A stretch of 64,000 nucleotides of DNA, taken from contig BCIA01000003.1 of NCBI GenBank assembly GCA_001599815.1, positions 3,224,001-3,288,000 on the forward strand, read 5' to 3'. The stretch comes from Furcasterigmium furcatum (taxonomy: Eukaryota > Ascomycota > Sordariomycetes > Glomerellales > Plectosphaerellaceae). Below the pieces are notes generated by a model. It saw nothing but the letters and a program-made list of their open reading frames with translations. It made no database searches and was not told the DNA's origin. This document shows, piece after piece, positions 32,490-44,194 of this stretch (the stretch's first letter is position 1; each line of letters opens with the position of its first letter). Made by a program: the position numbers and the translations under genes.

Positions 32490-35400
32490 CCCTCGACAGA
32501 TGAGTGCAGGTCGATTTTGGTCACCGAAGAGCTTCTGGAAGGCACCCCGTGTCTCATCTCGAGATCGGGGATCGAGGGCCGTGCTCGGGCATTCTGAGAA
32601 CGAGGATGCCAAGCCACGTGGGTGTCGAATTTGCCATTCTATCACGAATGATGACAATGGCGTCGTGGTTGCATTGTGATAACGCGTTTTGGGAAATTGA
32701 GCAGCGGCTAATACCTGACAATCGCGATTTCCGAGGATAGCGGTAAATAGTTAGGGTGCGGTCCCTTTTCGGGCAATGTTGCGTGCGCATCGGAAATCCG
32801 TTTCTGGAGCTCGACTCGTCCATCTCACTTGCTGGTCGCACCGTCGTTGAGAAAGATGGTACAGCGTCAAGTGGTTCGGGCACCATCTCCCCCCAGGGGA
32901 TTTTCATTGGGTGGTGCGAAGCTCACCCAGCGCCCTGAGTGCTCAGCTGTGACTCGAAGCCAATCTGATGCCTCCTTGTGTTGTCTGAGTGGGCAGAGCA
33001 GGACATTTGGGGGCCAGTCAGACGCTTCTCTGGGCACGTTGAGGAGCGGCAGCCCGTCACCCGTGGCGCCAAAGCAGCCTCTCACGGACAAGGAACGACC
33101 ATGCCTACGTAGGATCAGCCCTGAGGTGATTTTGGTGAGCTCTTAAACCCGCCAGAATCGGGAGCTTCGTGATCACTGGTCAAATTGTAAATTGCTTCTT
33201 TGCTGGAGGCGACAGGCTTCCCATCTGGCCGCCAGGGGGGTGGGTGTCTTGGTGGGCAGGCGGGGTAGGCGATCAACATTGAATTGGGTTGATCGCGAGC
33301 CGTTTTGAAGGCCAGTTTCCTGCGGCCAGGCAACATGGTATTGCTTCTCATGCGGCACCAAAGACGGCCAACTTTGTTGACCTTGAGGTTGCATGTGTAA
33401 GTCATAAGGTACAAGTACTTGTAGCTGGGCCAAGACTCTTGCTGTGGGAGGATGTGCGCTCAGCCCTAGGGTGGTACTGGGGCTGGTCCGGGGGAAGGGC
33501 GCTGCATCCAGGGGCCAGCGATGGGTGTTTGACTGATTGTCGATACAGGGAAAAGGACTTTGGTACTTAGGTGCCACGGCGAGTTCCGGCGAACAGGTAC
33601 AACGAAACAGCGTTGAGTCAGACCTTCGAGAGAGTGACGGGATGCCATCGATTATTGGGTCTCGGCTTGGAGCGAGAAGTGTCTTAAGCCGGGTCTGACA
33701 GTTTGTGCGACAGGCCTTGGCGCACGGCCTGGCGACAGGACGGTCGAGGGGAACCGTGACGGTGGAAACTGCCCGCCCTCTGCCAAGGCCCCAGCCGTTC
33801 GGCGTGGTCAGGAAGGTCCGCCAGAATATCGGTCGGCTGGTCCTGTCGACCTGAAACGGGCTGTCGTCCGCTTGAATCTTGGATCGGGAACACTAAGGAC
33901 TAGCGAGGTCTGTGTTCAAGGCCCAAAGAGGGAGATGGCCCCGATCGTGGCCGACGATGCGAGACGTTTGGGATGTTTTGGGCTAGGTCTGGTGAACTGC
34001 TCGCACGCTGTTGAATCTTGCTGGACTGGACGGCATGGTCATTCCCGGTCGTCGTGGATCGCGGCAGGGAAGCTGGACGTGGTGGCTTGCTGTGCCTCCT
34101 GATCTGCCGGCTCATGCACCTCAGCGTCCTGGCCGGGACGAGCAGGGAAGGAAGGGCACCTCATGAGACGTCGTTCGAATGATGGTACGTAGCACTGGCC
34201 TGAGGTTCACGCTATCTCAGACAACCCAAGTCGGCCGGTCCGAGGCGAAGATGTTGGCAAGCCACGATGCATGTCATGGACGCTTTCTTTTCCCGCGGAT
34301 TCCGCCCCTCCCCCTCCTTTTGAGAACCTACTGTGAGGTGGCGTCTGGTCTGGCCCGGGAGGCAGGTCACTTCTTCCTGCGAGCGGGATCCCGTCCTGAT
34401 GAGACGCGACGGACGTGAAGGTGAGATGGATGGTGCTCCTGTTAACCACCTCAGCGGGCTAGGCGTGGAAGGCACCTCGGGCAGTACCTGCCTAGCGGCC
34501 CGCTCAGCGGTGTGCTGCCCCATGCCTTCAATCCGCTTGCTAGGTGGTTCAGGTCGCCACCAACCGTGCTAGCTTGCATGCGACACTTGGGGCGTTCTGG
34601 ACAACGGCGGTATGTAGGTATCAACCTAACCAGCTGTGGAAGGGGCCGGAGGGCTTCAACTGCCATCCATGGATTTTGCTGTGCACCGTATGTACCTTCC
34701 CGTCCCTCCCAACCTAGGCAGGTAGGCACCTAGGTGAGTAAGTACCTAGGCGATCATAGGTTTTTACTTCACTTCCAGTGCCAATGCCCATTTCCCCTCT
34801 CTCACCCTCGCGTCCCACCAACAACAAGTCCGTCTCCAAGACTCTGCCCAGCACGCCCGATCAGAATGCTACGTCGCGGATTGGCAGGAAAAGTTACCTA
34901 CCAACTTACCCCTGCCCAGCTTCTCAAAGGAGGGGCGTCCCCAACGTCCACCACACCTCCCCCCCGGTCCGTCCTTGGCCGTGCCCCGCTCAGGGTCCAG
35001 GGGGCAGGCCTTCAACCACCCAGACTTCGCATCCTCGCATCGCTTGCATGACCGACGTCGATGCCCCTGCAGCTCACGTTCCGCCCACACTCGACATGCC
35101 CTCCGGTAGGCCAACCTCTCGACGCTCCGCGCCCTCGACGTCGCCAATGACAGACCCGAGGGCACGTCTTCCACCGCGGAAGAGCAACCACCGCGCGTCA
35201 TCCACCTCGTCGACTTCCAATTTCTCTCTCCACACCACCAGCGCCCGACGGCATTGGCCAGATACCAGCCATGCATCTCGGCCACTCAGTCCAGATCCCA
35301 ACTTCCGCATCTCACCGCGTGTCTAGTGTCTTTCCTGACCCCTGCCCCTCCCTAGCCCTTCTCTGGAGAAGTCTCCCGCCGCCAGCCCACGGTCGAGGCA

Positions 35401-36118
35401 TGGTTGGACTGCCCTGTCGTGTGGCACCCCGGTCACCTCTCCTCTGGACTCGGTTCGCCATCGGGTTGGATGACACCAAAAGCCTTGTAGTGGTACTAAC
35501 TAGTTGGGTGCTGCTCTCTTCGCCTCCGTGCTCAGCTTGCGCCGACTCGCTACTCGTATACATATGTGCTGCCCACCTCGTCGTGCCCTCCACACCCTCT
35601 GGCCCCCTCCTCCCTTTTTTTCTCTTGATGGAAGATTCAACATAGAAGCGTGTCCAGAGACATCTGCCGGCTCTCGGACCTGCTGAAACCGGCATCTGCA
35701 TTCCTTCGATACACGACGCACCACACGTCTTTGGCGGTTAGCTCGTAGTCTATGGCCTCAACCTCGATAATTCCCTGGACTTCGCCATTATCACGAGTAT
35801 TTCACCACGCTATACACATTACCAACGCTGGTTATAACGGAGAACCCGTCCTACACAAACTTTTAATCCGAGAATACTCCAAATCGTCCTCTAACGTAGC
35901 ACCCGGCACATCTTCATCGCCTGGTGCTTGTATCCTCGGACTTCGGCCAGGACCAGACGGCTTTGAAACGAGGTCTACCGCTCCGATCCCGCCAAAGAGG
36001 ACCGACACGGGTGGGAACTGGCTAGTTCTCCCATCGATCCATCCATCATCATCATCTTCTTCTTCTTGCTCGTTCGTCAACCGCTGAAAGGACAGCCGTC
36101 TTTCCAGCGATAGTCGTC
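32490..36118. other. Gene-free region, second part, and receptor promoter
   Basis: About 3.6 kb. No supported gene. From about 34,760 the + strand is pyrimidine-rich, leading into the receptor gene, with (ATC)/(TTC) runs at about 36,045-36,070. The 182-residue Ser/Pro-rich frame at 34778-35326 probably reflects this composition. A CCTAGG cluster lies at 34713-34750. Confidence 0.5.
34713..34750. promoter_or_regulatory. Cluster of three CCTAGG palindromes
   Basis: CCTAGG occurs at 34713-34718, 34729-34734 (inside the 10-bp palindrome CACCTAGGTG) and 34745-34750, that is three times in 38 bp. Related TAGGT/ACCTA words flank it from about 34,612. Function unknown; it is about 1.4 kb before the receptor gene. 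Confidence 0.5.
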
Positions 36119-37875
36119 ATGGCCCTCGATGACGATCTCCGGGGCAGATGCCCATCGCCTTTCTTCTCCCCATCAAAATTTGATGACTCCGAGGGCTGTA
36201 AGTTGACTTGTCGTCTGTTCATCACTCTTGGCCATGTCTGACCGCTGGGTATCTAGTCCTCGAGGGAAGAATGTGCAGTAACTCTATCTTGGGGGAATGC
36301 TGCCTTCCCTGCCCCATGGCCGACTGGGTGTACCCGGATTACTTCAAGACCTTTACCCAGGTCGTGAACTGGATCTGTGTGGTGGGCACCGCATGTTGCG
36401 TCTTTCTGCTCTTGTCGTGGGCAGTCCTGCCGGTGGAGAAGACGAGCAGACACTACCTCAGCATCTGCCTGACGTCGGCAGTTCTGCTGATGAACGTGAG
36501 TCGCGGTCCCTCGTCCCCTTGTTGTTCTACATCTTCTGACAGCCTCTGTAGCTGGGCTTCGTCCTTCCCCTTGCCGCCCAGCCAGACGAGTGTGCCAACG
36601 CGATCACGCCCCATGACATGCACAGCAGTCCCGTCTGCGGCGCCTCGGGCGCGTTCCTCCTCTTTGGCGGCTTCGCGGGCGTCATGTGGGCTTTCCTCCG
36701 CGCCCTGTCTCTTCACCTCCAGATTTGCTGGCAGGTTGTCGTGGGCCGGAGTTTCATGTTCTTCTCCCAGGCCACCGGATGGGGAATTCCGATCCTCATC
36801 ATCATCTGTGCCATGGTCTTCAGCGGCGTCTCCTTCCGCTTCGGCGCTACCTGCCACATCAACCACGATAACAGCATGGCTACCTTTTGGGTGCCAATCC
36901 TCGTCTTCGCGGCCATCACGGTGGTCATCCAGTTCGCAACCTTCGGCTATTGCATCAAGGTGTATCTGGCCTCGCTTGCGGACAACAGCGCTTCGACCGA
37001 GGGCTCCAGCTTGCCCGCATACTCGGCCAGCGTCCGGACCATGACTCCCCGTCAGGCCTATCGCCGAGTCCGCCGAGTCATTGCCTTGCAGTGGAGAGGC
37101 ATTGCAATTGTGCTCATCATCATTGCAGACGTCATCTTCTTCTCAGTCATGTTCGTCTTCCAGGACTTGACGGTCCATAACGTGAGAGTCGACAATGCGC
37201 AGGCAGCGCAGGCCGCCGCGGCCAACGGCGGCAGCTCACCGCCGAGCAGCAACGGCGCCATGGACTGGATCATCTGCCTGGCCACGAACGGTGGCGATAA
37301 GAACAAGTGCCTTGACAAGGCAAAAGACCTTGTGATTAACGAGGGTACCATCATTGCGGTGCTCATCTTGTTAGCAGTAAGCCCATGCCCTCCCTCCCCG
37401 ATGGGGAAGAGTGCGAATTCGCGGAGACTGACTGACTTGCCTGCAGATCAACGGCATCTGGCTGCTGCTGCTGCTGGGCCGCTGGTCCATGGTTACGGGA
37501 TGGATTGACCTGTTCAAGTCGCTCCGTGACACCAGGAAGAAGGAGTTCGTATCGGTGGACGCCCGATACGATATCAAGCAAGATACCCGTGCGTACGAGA
37601 TGCTCTCGAAGGACTCGAGCGCCGTTGTAACACCGATTGAACCAGTGAAAACGCCGATGAGCGGAGGCGACGGTCGCCGCACGCCCGACTTCTTCGGCCA
37701 GACGGCGCGATACCACGCGCCCGCGCGGTCCTTCTCGAGCCCCCGAGTGCCCCAGAGCCCGCCGAGCAGCCCGCCGCCGGGGTGGGACGTCAGGGCAACA
37801 TATGCCCGGCCAGGCCATGATAACGACGCCAACAACTGGGACAACATGAACCCGCTCGGCATGAACAGGATATGA
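36119..37875 (+). CDS. Seven-helix receptor-like protein (Frizzled/cAMP-receptor-like fungal GPCR)
   Basis: Predicted plasma-membrane signalling receptor. Exons 36119-36197, 36257-36495, 36552-37376, 37447-37875; 523 residues. Seven hydrophobic helices at about 62-83, 93-114, 138-160, 180-200, 217-243, 289-310 and 371-393. Cysteine-rich outside segments (CSNSILGECCLPCP near 33-46, PDECANAI..VCGASG near 117-137, CHINHD near 207) fit disulfide-linked extracellular loops. A long inner loop (about 245-285) is basic, and a cytosolic tail of about 120 residues is Ser/Pro-rich, suited to phosphorylation. The pattern resembles fungal proteins annotated with a Frizzled/Smoothened membrane region; no Frizzled ligand domain is present. 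Ligand and G protein are unknown. The short first exon is supported by a good donor and frame continuity. Confidence 0.78.
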
Positions 37876-39669
37876 GAGAGGTGTACACATACATTTTTTC
37901 TGGGCGCCGTCCAGCAACAGAACCCTCGAAGAGGGGATCCGAGACTCGAACGCACTCGCGTGCCTACTATCGAAAAAACAATTCGACAAGACGACAGACA
38001 CAGCGGCTTGTCACAGCCTCCGCGGCATGTTCATTATTTCACGTATATTATTCTCCGACACGGCACTTCAGGCTGTACCAACAATTGCCAGAGCCCAAGC
38101 TAGAGCCTAAGCTCCGCTTACATCACGTCAAGGGGGGTTGGGCTCTCCACCCACATGGGACGACGAATTGTATTTGATTTGACGCATTGAGATGGACGGA
38201 TATGGATCAGCGCTGGCGTCTCGGATTCTTATTTTCGTTGAGCCCCTATCATTTTTGGGGGGTTCTCTCTCCGACACGGAAGTCGGCATATAAGAGAAAG
38301 TAAACACAAGGTGGAGGTGGTGGTGAGCCGGGGAGACCGGGATAAGGATGAGCTTCTGGAAGGGGGACTGGCTTACAGTTCAAAGCTTCCCTTCCATTGG
38401 GGATCGAAGACCTCTCTCGGAGACTGGACGGCGGGGAAACGAGTACGTGACGAATGAAAAGCAGAGTTCAATGCATCTTTGATAACCTTTTGCTCTTCCA
38501 CGAATCCGGCCGGTGCTTACATGCTTTGCTTTAGCCAGCTGGCCGCGCCGTTGAGGCATGCCCCTATGTCACGCGACAACCATGCGTTGCTATTTGAACC
38601 CACATCACACGTCGCAATACCTACCCAGCTGGGATGGCCTAGTCCGGGAAGGGGAGGCTGGAGCGGGAAGTTTATCAAGTATCGGAGCCCGGAGTGGTGG
38701 TCTTGTCCGCCGATTCGGCCGTCCCGGGAGTTGAGGGGATATCAGAGACCCCAAAGGGAAAAGGGCGGGGTTCTGGTCGTGTGCGCTCATACGCTTACCG
38801 TCACCCCATGAGGCTCTCTCTCTCGGCTTTGGCCAGTGGCCCAACACGCTATCATGCGGCACGCTCGGGATCACGGATGTGGGCAATTCTGGGCGCAGAC
38901 CCGACTTGGGTGGTGCTGGCTGGTCTTGGTGCATCGGGACGGGCGGATCACGAATAAGAACAAGGGGCAGGGCAGGTGGACGGTTCGGCATGCTCGGAGT
39001 GGACGCGACGGACCGCTTAGTACGAGTGCTGAGGGTAGGAGGAGCGGTAAGATGCGCGGTGATAAAGGCTGGTCTTCCCGAGGAAACGAAGAGGGCTGCG
39101 AGGCAGATGCCAAGTGAGTTATTCTGTTGCCTGCCCGCGACTGAAGTTCTGCCGTTGGCGCTGTCTGTGGCTCCATCCACCACCATCCAGTGCTCCTTCC
39201 TTATAAGAGGCGTACCAAACAAAATCCATCGTGAGATTCGACCACGGAAGGGACGACTCTTGCTGCCCCGTCTTTTGGTAGGTCCAGTGTATTTTCACAC
39301 GGGCAGACAGTGGGCACCGCACGTCAACAGGAGAAGGAACGATCACCAGAAAGCGGCGCCGAAACAATTTCCGTTTGCAACCTCAACTCAGACCTCGTCT
39401 CGTCTCGGACACCGAAAAACATCCTCGACCCCTCTATCGACTCGGACCCCAGATCTATCCTGTCAGTCGACTCGGAACGAAAACGAAGAAAGAAACATCG
39501 ATTGGCTCGAGTACTCTTACTGTCATGCTTGGAAGAAGAATATCTGGACGAACAGGGAAATCAACGACGCGCCGCGCATAAGAGATCCCCAAGAGGAAGA
39601 GGAAGGGCGGCATCAGGGGTACTTGTAAGGTTGCAAGCCGCGCCCGTCGATCCGGTACTGGAACCACCC
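37876..39669. other. Intergenic region between receptor and GH5 gene
   Basis: About 1.8 kb. It holds the receptor 3' region, no recognisable gene, and a possible TATA element (TATAAG at 39202-39207) for the GH5 gene. The GH5 frame stays open upstream to about 39,310 but without an ATG. Confidence 0.5.
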
Positions 39670-41385
39670 ATGGGGCCCGCCACCGCCACCACCACTACCC
39701 GGCGACAGCTGCTGACCACGGCGCCGGGCCCGCCTGCACCACGTTCCCGCCGAAGGGCTAGGACTTGGAGCTGGAGCTGGTCAAAGCGACGCCCGGCGCA
39801 TCCCTATTCCGATTTGGCCCAGGACATCGAAACACCCGCCGCTGCGACCGCCGCCTCCGCCGTGGGGGCAGCATCTGACGACTGCTACAACCTGGACGAC
39901 GCATCCCTTGCTGATGACGACTACGACGACTTCGCACAATTGCAGCATCATGGGCCTGGCACACTCGGCCCGATACATCTGCCGACGACAATATCTCAAC
40001 GACAACAGTGGCAGGTTCGAGCAACTCTGATCAGCTCCAGCATTTTATCACTCTTAAATCGCATTGCTCGATCTGCCGGCACCCGCGCCAAGTCCGGCCT
40101 GCGGCCAAGCGGCCTCAAAATGTTTTTCATCTTCTCCCTGCTCCTCCTTGGGGGCTACTTCCACTACCTCTGGCGTGCCGAGGCCGCCATCCAGGTACCC
40201 TGGGTGCCCGACCCGGAATCCCGCCTCTTCAGCCAGCGCCTGCTTCAGCCGCCCTCACCAGACACCAACATCACGTCCTTTGAGTTGCCGCTGCGGACTC
40301 GTGGCCGGAACATCGTCGACCAGCGGGGCCGCCGCTTCAAGCTTCTGTCAGTCAACTGGTACGGCGCAAGCGATGAGCTGTTTGTGCCTGGCGGCCTCGA
40401 TATCCGCCACCGCGATGAAATCGCCGCCACTATCCGTGAGATGGGCTTCAACAGTGTCCGGCTGCCCTACGCTGACGAGCTTGTCACCGCCAACCCCACC
40501 ATCATGCCGCATCTCCTCTCGGCCAACCCGGATCTCGTCGGTCTTCGTGCGATGGACATTCTTGAAGCTTGCGTGACAGCTCTGACCGATGCCGGTATTG
40601 CCGTCATCATCAATAACCACATCACCCACGCGACGTGGTGCTGCGGCGCTGACCCTTGTGATGCCGGCTGGGCCAACGACCACCTCGGGCCCCTTTGCCG
40701 TGTCCGCCAGACCGAGGAGGATTGGATACGCCACTGGGAGGATGTCATGCTCCGCTTCGTCGATAACCCACTCGTCATCGGTGCTGACCTGCGCAATGAG
40801 GTCCGCGGCGTCTGGGGCACCATGCCCTGGGACAAGTGGGCCACCGCCGCTGAGCGCGCTGGGAACCGCCTCCTCCGCCTCAGCCCGGACTGGCTCATCA
40901 TTGTGGGCGGCACAGAGTCGGGCAACGACCTGCGCTTCGCTGGCCGCCGCCCTGTCGTCCTCGACCTGCCGGACCGCGTCGTCTACTCAGCCCACGTCTA
41001 CGCCTGGTCCGGTTGGGGCAGCCTCGAGGGCCGCTTCTCCAAGCGCGGCTATGCCTCCTTCGTCAAGACCATGCGGGAGAACTGGGGCTACCTCGTCGAG
41101 GGCAACCAAGCTCCCGTCTGGGTTGGCGAATTTGGTGCCTCGCATCATCCGAGCATGGGCGGCGCCAATTACTGGCAGAATCTGCTCAGGTATCTGAAGG
41201 TCATCGACGCGGACTTTGGGTACTGGGCTATCAACCCCCGGAAGCCAAAGGACAACGAGAAGGAGACGTACTCCCTCATTGAGGACGATTGGAAGACTCC
41301 TATCCTGGACTATCGCATGAAGGACATGACGGAGATTATGAGGGCCCCAGCGGAGGGGTACGCGTTCAAGGAGCAGTCGACCTGA
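39670..41385 (+). CDS. Membrane-anchored glycoside hydrolase family 5 protein
   Basis: Predicted retaining beta-glycosidase of the cellulase (GH5) fold; substrate uncertain (beta-glucan or glycolipid possible). Single exon, 571 residues from the first in-frame ATG. Residues 1-150 are low in complexity and basic then acidic; a helix at about 152-172 (FFIFSLLLLGGYFHYLW) anchors a type II protein whose catalytic domain faces the lumen or cell wall. The domain starts about residue 215 (GRNIVDQRGRRFKLLSVNWYG). The acid/base is E377 (ADLRNEVRG) and the nucleophile E487 (VWVGEFGASH); NNHITHATWCC and SAHVYAWSG blocks are typical. Cys pairs near CCGADPC suit an oxidising compartment. About 120 codons upstream of the chosen ATG are also open, so an upstream exon cannot be excluded. 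The gene is convergent with the CRT10-like gene. Confidence 0.85.
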   Translation: MGPATATTTTRRQLLTTAPGPPAPRSRRRARTWSWSWSKRRPAHPYSDLAQDIETPAAATAASAVGAASDDCYNLDDASLADDDYDDFAQLQHHGPGTLGPIHLPTTISQRQQWQVRATLISSSILSLLNRIARSAGTRAKSGLRPSGLKMFFIFSLLLLGGYFHYLWRAEAAIQVPWVPDPESRLFSQRLLQPPSPDTNITSFELPLRTRGRNIVDQRGRRFKLLSVNWYGASDELFVPGGLDIRHRDEIAATIREMGFNSVRLPYADELVTANPTIMPHLLSANPDLVGLRAMDILEACVTALTDAGIAVIINNHITHATWCCGADPCDAGWANDHLGPLCRVRQTEEDWIRHWEDVMLRFVDNPLVIGADLRNEVRGVWGTMPWDKWATAAERAGNRLLRLSPDWLIIVGGTESGNDLRFAGRRPVVLDLPDRVVYSAHVYAWSGWGSLEGRFSKRGYASFVKTMRENWGYLVEGNQAPVWVGEFGASHHPSMGGANYWQNLLRYLKVIDADFGYWAINPRKPKDNEKETYSLIEDDWKTPILDYRMKDMTEIMRAPAEGYAFKEQST

Positions 41386-41680
41386 GGCAGGATTTGCATG
41401 TATCATCGGGGTTCTGCGCAAACGGTACTATGATACGAGGCGTTGTGACTTTCTTTGTACGGCCAGGCTGAGCATGAAAGTCAATATCCCACTGGGCACG
41501 ACAGGCGCGTTAGAGAGTGGCTCCAAAACGGCGGCCCGATGAGATTTCAACGCGATAGAAATTTATGTGTTATTTGCATGGTTAGTGCTCAAAGCTCAAT
41601 CATCCGGGTATCTAAAAAGACACTGCGCCAACTCCCGAGGCTCCCGCCATTCCAATCTCAAGTCATGGCGCGTTCGTTGT
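41386..41680. other. Convergent 3' region between GH5 and CRT10-like genes
   Basis: 295 bp separating two stop codons that face each other; no gene or repeat seen. Confidence 0.6.
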
Positions 41681-44194
41681 TCACATGATGTTCAGCATCC
41701 CCTCCCCGTCCCTGCTCAGGTCATAAGTCATGATCGAATGGTCGCGAAAGTGCATCATCAGCCTGTACCGCCTCGTGCCCGGCCCAGCGGCCGTCTTCCT
41801 CTTCGATCCCGGGGGACGGAGAAGCAACCCCCCTGCAGATCCGTTTCCTTCCTGGACGGGCCCGACAGCAACGCCATATAGCTGCGCCTTCCGCCCCGCG
41901 GCCGCTTCGTCCTTCGCCCGCGGCAGGACCCAGTCGACACGGAAACCGTACTTGAGATCCGGGTCGTCGGGCGTCCGGCCTATCCTGATTGGTTCTCCCT
42001 TGACGCGGGTTGGCGTGAGAAGGATGACCCGGCCGACAGCGGAGCCGACGACGACGAGGGACAGTTCCGGGACGTGGATGAGCATGTGGAGCCGGCGGAC
42101 GGCGTGGGGGAGAGATGAGGGCATGCCCGCGGGGTTCCGGCAGCCAACGTCGGCGAAGGAGGACCTGCTGCTGTTGCTGAGCTCGAGGTCGGCAACGTAG
42201 GTCCGCAGGACGGAGCTGGGTCGGAGGGGTTCCTCGTCGAGCTTCTGGCGGTTTTGGCTGAGGTTCAGCTCGATCCGCCGGCGAAAGAAATGAATCCTCG
42301 GCTCCATGGCATAGGGGAAGGCGAAGATGCCGCCGCGGCTAGGTATGTACACTAGTTCTCCGCGCAGAGACCGCTCGGCGTCCGGGGAGAGGTCGAAGAT
42401 GCCGCCGAGCTCAGAGAGATCTTTGTCAGCTGCCACCTTGAATGGTTGAAGCCCCAGTGGGTAGGGAGGCATGCCCGATGGCGTGTATGCTGATGGTTGT
42501 GGGATGTCAGCGAGGACGGGGGGAGATGGATTTGCTGGTGTCCACTGGGGGAACAGGGTGTTTGGTCCGGGGGCGGACACCAAGTGCGGCCACAAGTGCT
42601 CTGGCACATATTCGGCAGGAAAGGTATAGTTGTCGTACGCATCGCCGTCGTCGCTGTCGCTACTGTCATTGTTGTCGTCCTGCGGCGATGGGGCTACAGG
42701 GGGCACAGGCGGCGAAGGCGGAGGCAGTCCTGTTGTGTTGAGACCGGCCAGGTCAGGGAACCACTCGTCATCGTCGTCTCCTTCACCATCGCTACTCATG
42801 AAGCCAGGCCCGTTCTCAATCAGGAAGTCGAGTTGCTGTAGCGCAGCAAAGGCTCCGCCCTCGTTGATCCCGGCCGCCGTCTGCACACCGTGTATGATGA
42901 TGGCCTGTGTTGGCGGCCCGTCTCCAGCCCAAGCAGGTGATGGATCACCTGCGGCTGGGTTGTCTCGAACCAAGCGTAGGCTTTGAGTAATATCCAGTCG
43001 TCCCGAAACTTGCGCATCGAGCCTAGCTTCTTTAATCCTCAAACCGACTGCGTCGCTGATGTCGGTGGCCGCGACGAAGCTGGTATGCGGCAAGACCAAA
43101 GCCCCCCAACCAGGCGACCGCGTCGCCGCAAGTCCACTGACGGCCGGACTCAGCTTGAACGGCGCTGTGCGGGGCTTCCAAATATCAAGCACCCATGTGT
43201 TACCACGAATGTCCATCGCACAGACTTTCTCCGCAAGGCCGTCCTTATCGTCCCAGAAGGATATGTTGGGGATGTTGTGTCCGTTTGCGCCCAGTAAGAG
43301 CACAATACGCCAGGTGCGTTTCCGCGTGGCAACCGACATTGCGGCCATCTCGCTCCTAGGGACTTGGGTGCGGAGCGCGGGATGTGTGAGGCCGAAGGCG
43401 AAGACGGTGACTTCGTACCGGTTGGAGCTCACGGCAATAAGCCGCGACATTTGATGAATGGCGATGCCCCAGGCAGAGGATCCGACATTCTCGTGAAGGA
43501 AGGGCCGGGGGGTGGGATGGTATGTGTTGACGGCCCTGTGCTCGATGAAGGCGGCGATGTCGTCGACATGGTAGGCAAAGACGGATCCATCGTCGTAGAC
43601 TAACACGAGAACCTCTCTCCGGCCAAGGGAGCCGATCTGAATAGCGTTGGACTGATGGAAGAGCCGGGTGTCCTGGTGTCCGCCGATTCTCTTAGCGATC
43701 ACATCGGGCATGGTCGCTAGGATGAGGTCGGGCTCTTGCGGAAGGCGTTGATTGGGGACATCTCGGGGACGGTACACGAAGATGCGATTCCCATATGCGG
43801 CGAAGTAGAGCTGTCAGGGGCGATAGCTGATGAGCAAGTTTCTACTGCACATGCATGTCCCGAGCTGACTCACGTTGTACTTCTGTGAAAGCGCCGTCAG
43901 GTTGTTCCGCGAGTGCTGCATCATGGGCACCCTCGTCTCCAGCGGCACCTCCACATCCTCAGGTCCATTCCACGGGTTGTCGACTGATATCTGGTCCAGT
44001 GGCACTCCATCCGGATACTGCACGCTGTCGTCGTCGCTGTCGTCGTCGAAGGCATGGAAGCTGCGCTCCCGGGTCTGGATCAGGCCCAGGGCGTCGGCTG
44101 ATCCAAACCGCTCCCGGGCCGTTTGCAAGTGGCCCTGCCCAACCGCCATCTCGCGGAAGCCTCGCGCACCTCCGCCGCCTCTGTGAGCGGCCAT
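41681..44194 (-). CDS. CRT10: CRT10-like WD-repeat protein
   Basis: Predicted homologue of yeast Crt10, a beta-propeller protein linked to control of ribonucleotide reductase genes and Cul4-type ubiquitin ligases; nuclear/cytosolic role inferred. Two exons on the - strand (44194-43874, 43810-41681) encode 816 residues. The ATG at 44194 starts MAAHRGGGG; the frame open further upstream begins only with TTG. Family-typical stretches are IGSLGRREVLVLVYDDGSV, ENVGSSAWGIAIHQMSRLIA and ISFWDDKDGLAEKVCAMDI. An acidic, Pro-rich insert lies around residues 435-500 (DGEGDDDDEW, then SDSDDGDAYDN). The intron of 63 nt is supported by GTGAGT, a branch motif and frame continuity. Family assignment is from remembered motif pattern. 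Confidence 0.8.

Noticed and set aside
32950..33045. Apparent near-repeat around QSDAS-encoding words
   Set aside because: Similarity is short and imperfect; compatible with chance.
34778..35326. 182-residue Ser/Pro-rich frame on +
   Set aside because: Lies in a CT-rich leader-like stretch, no homologue recognised, equally long frames overlap on -.
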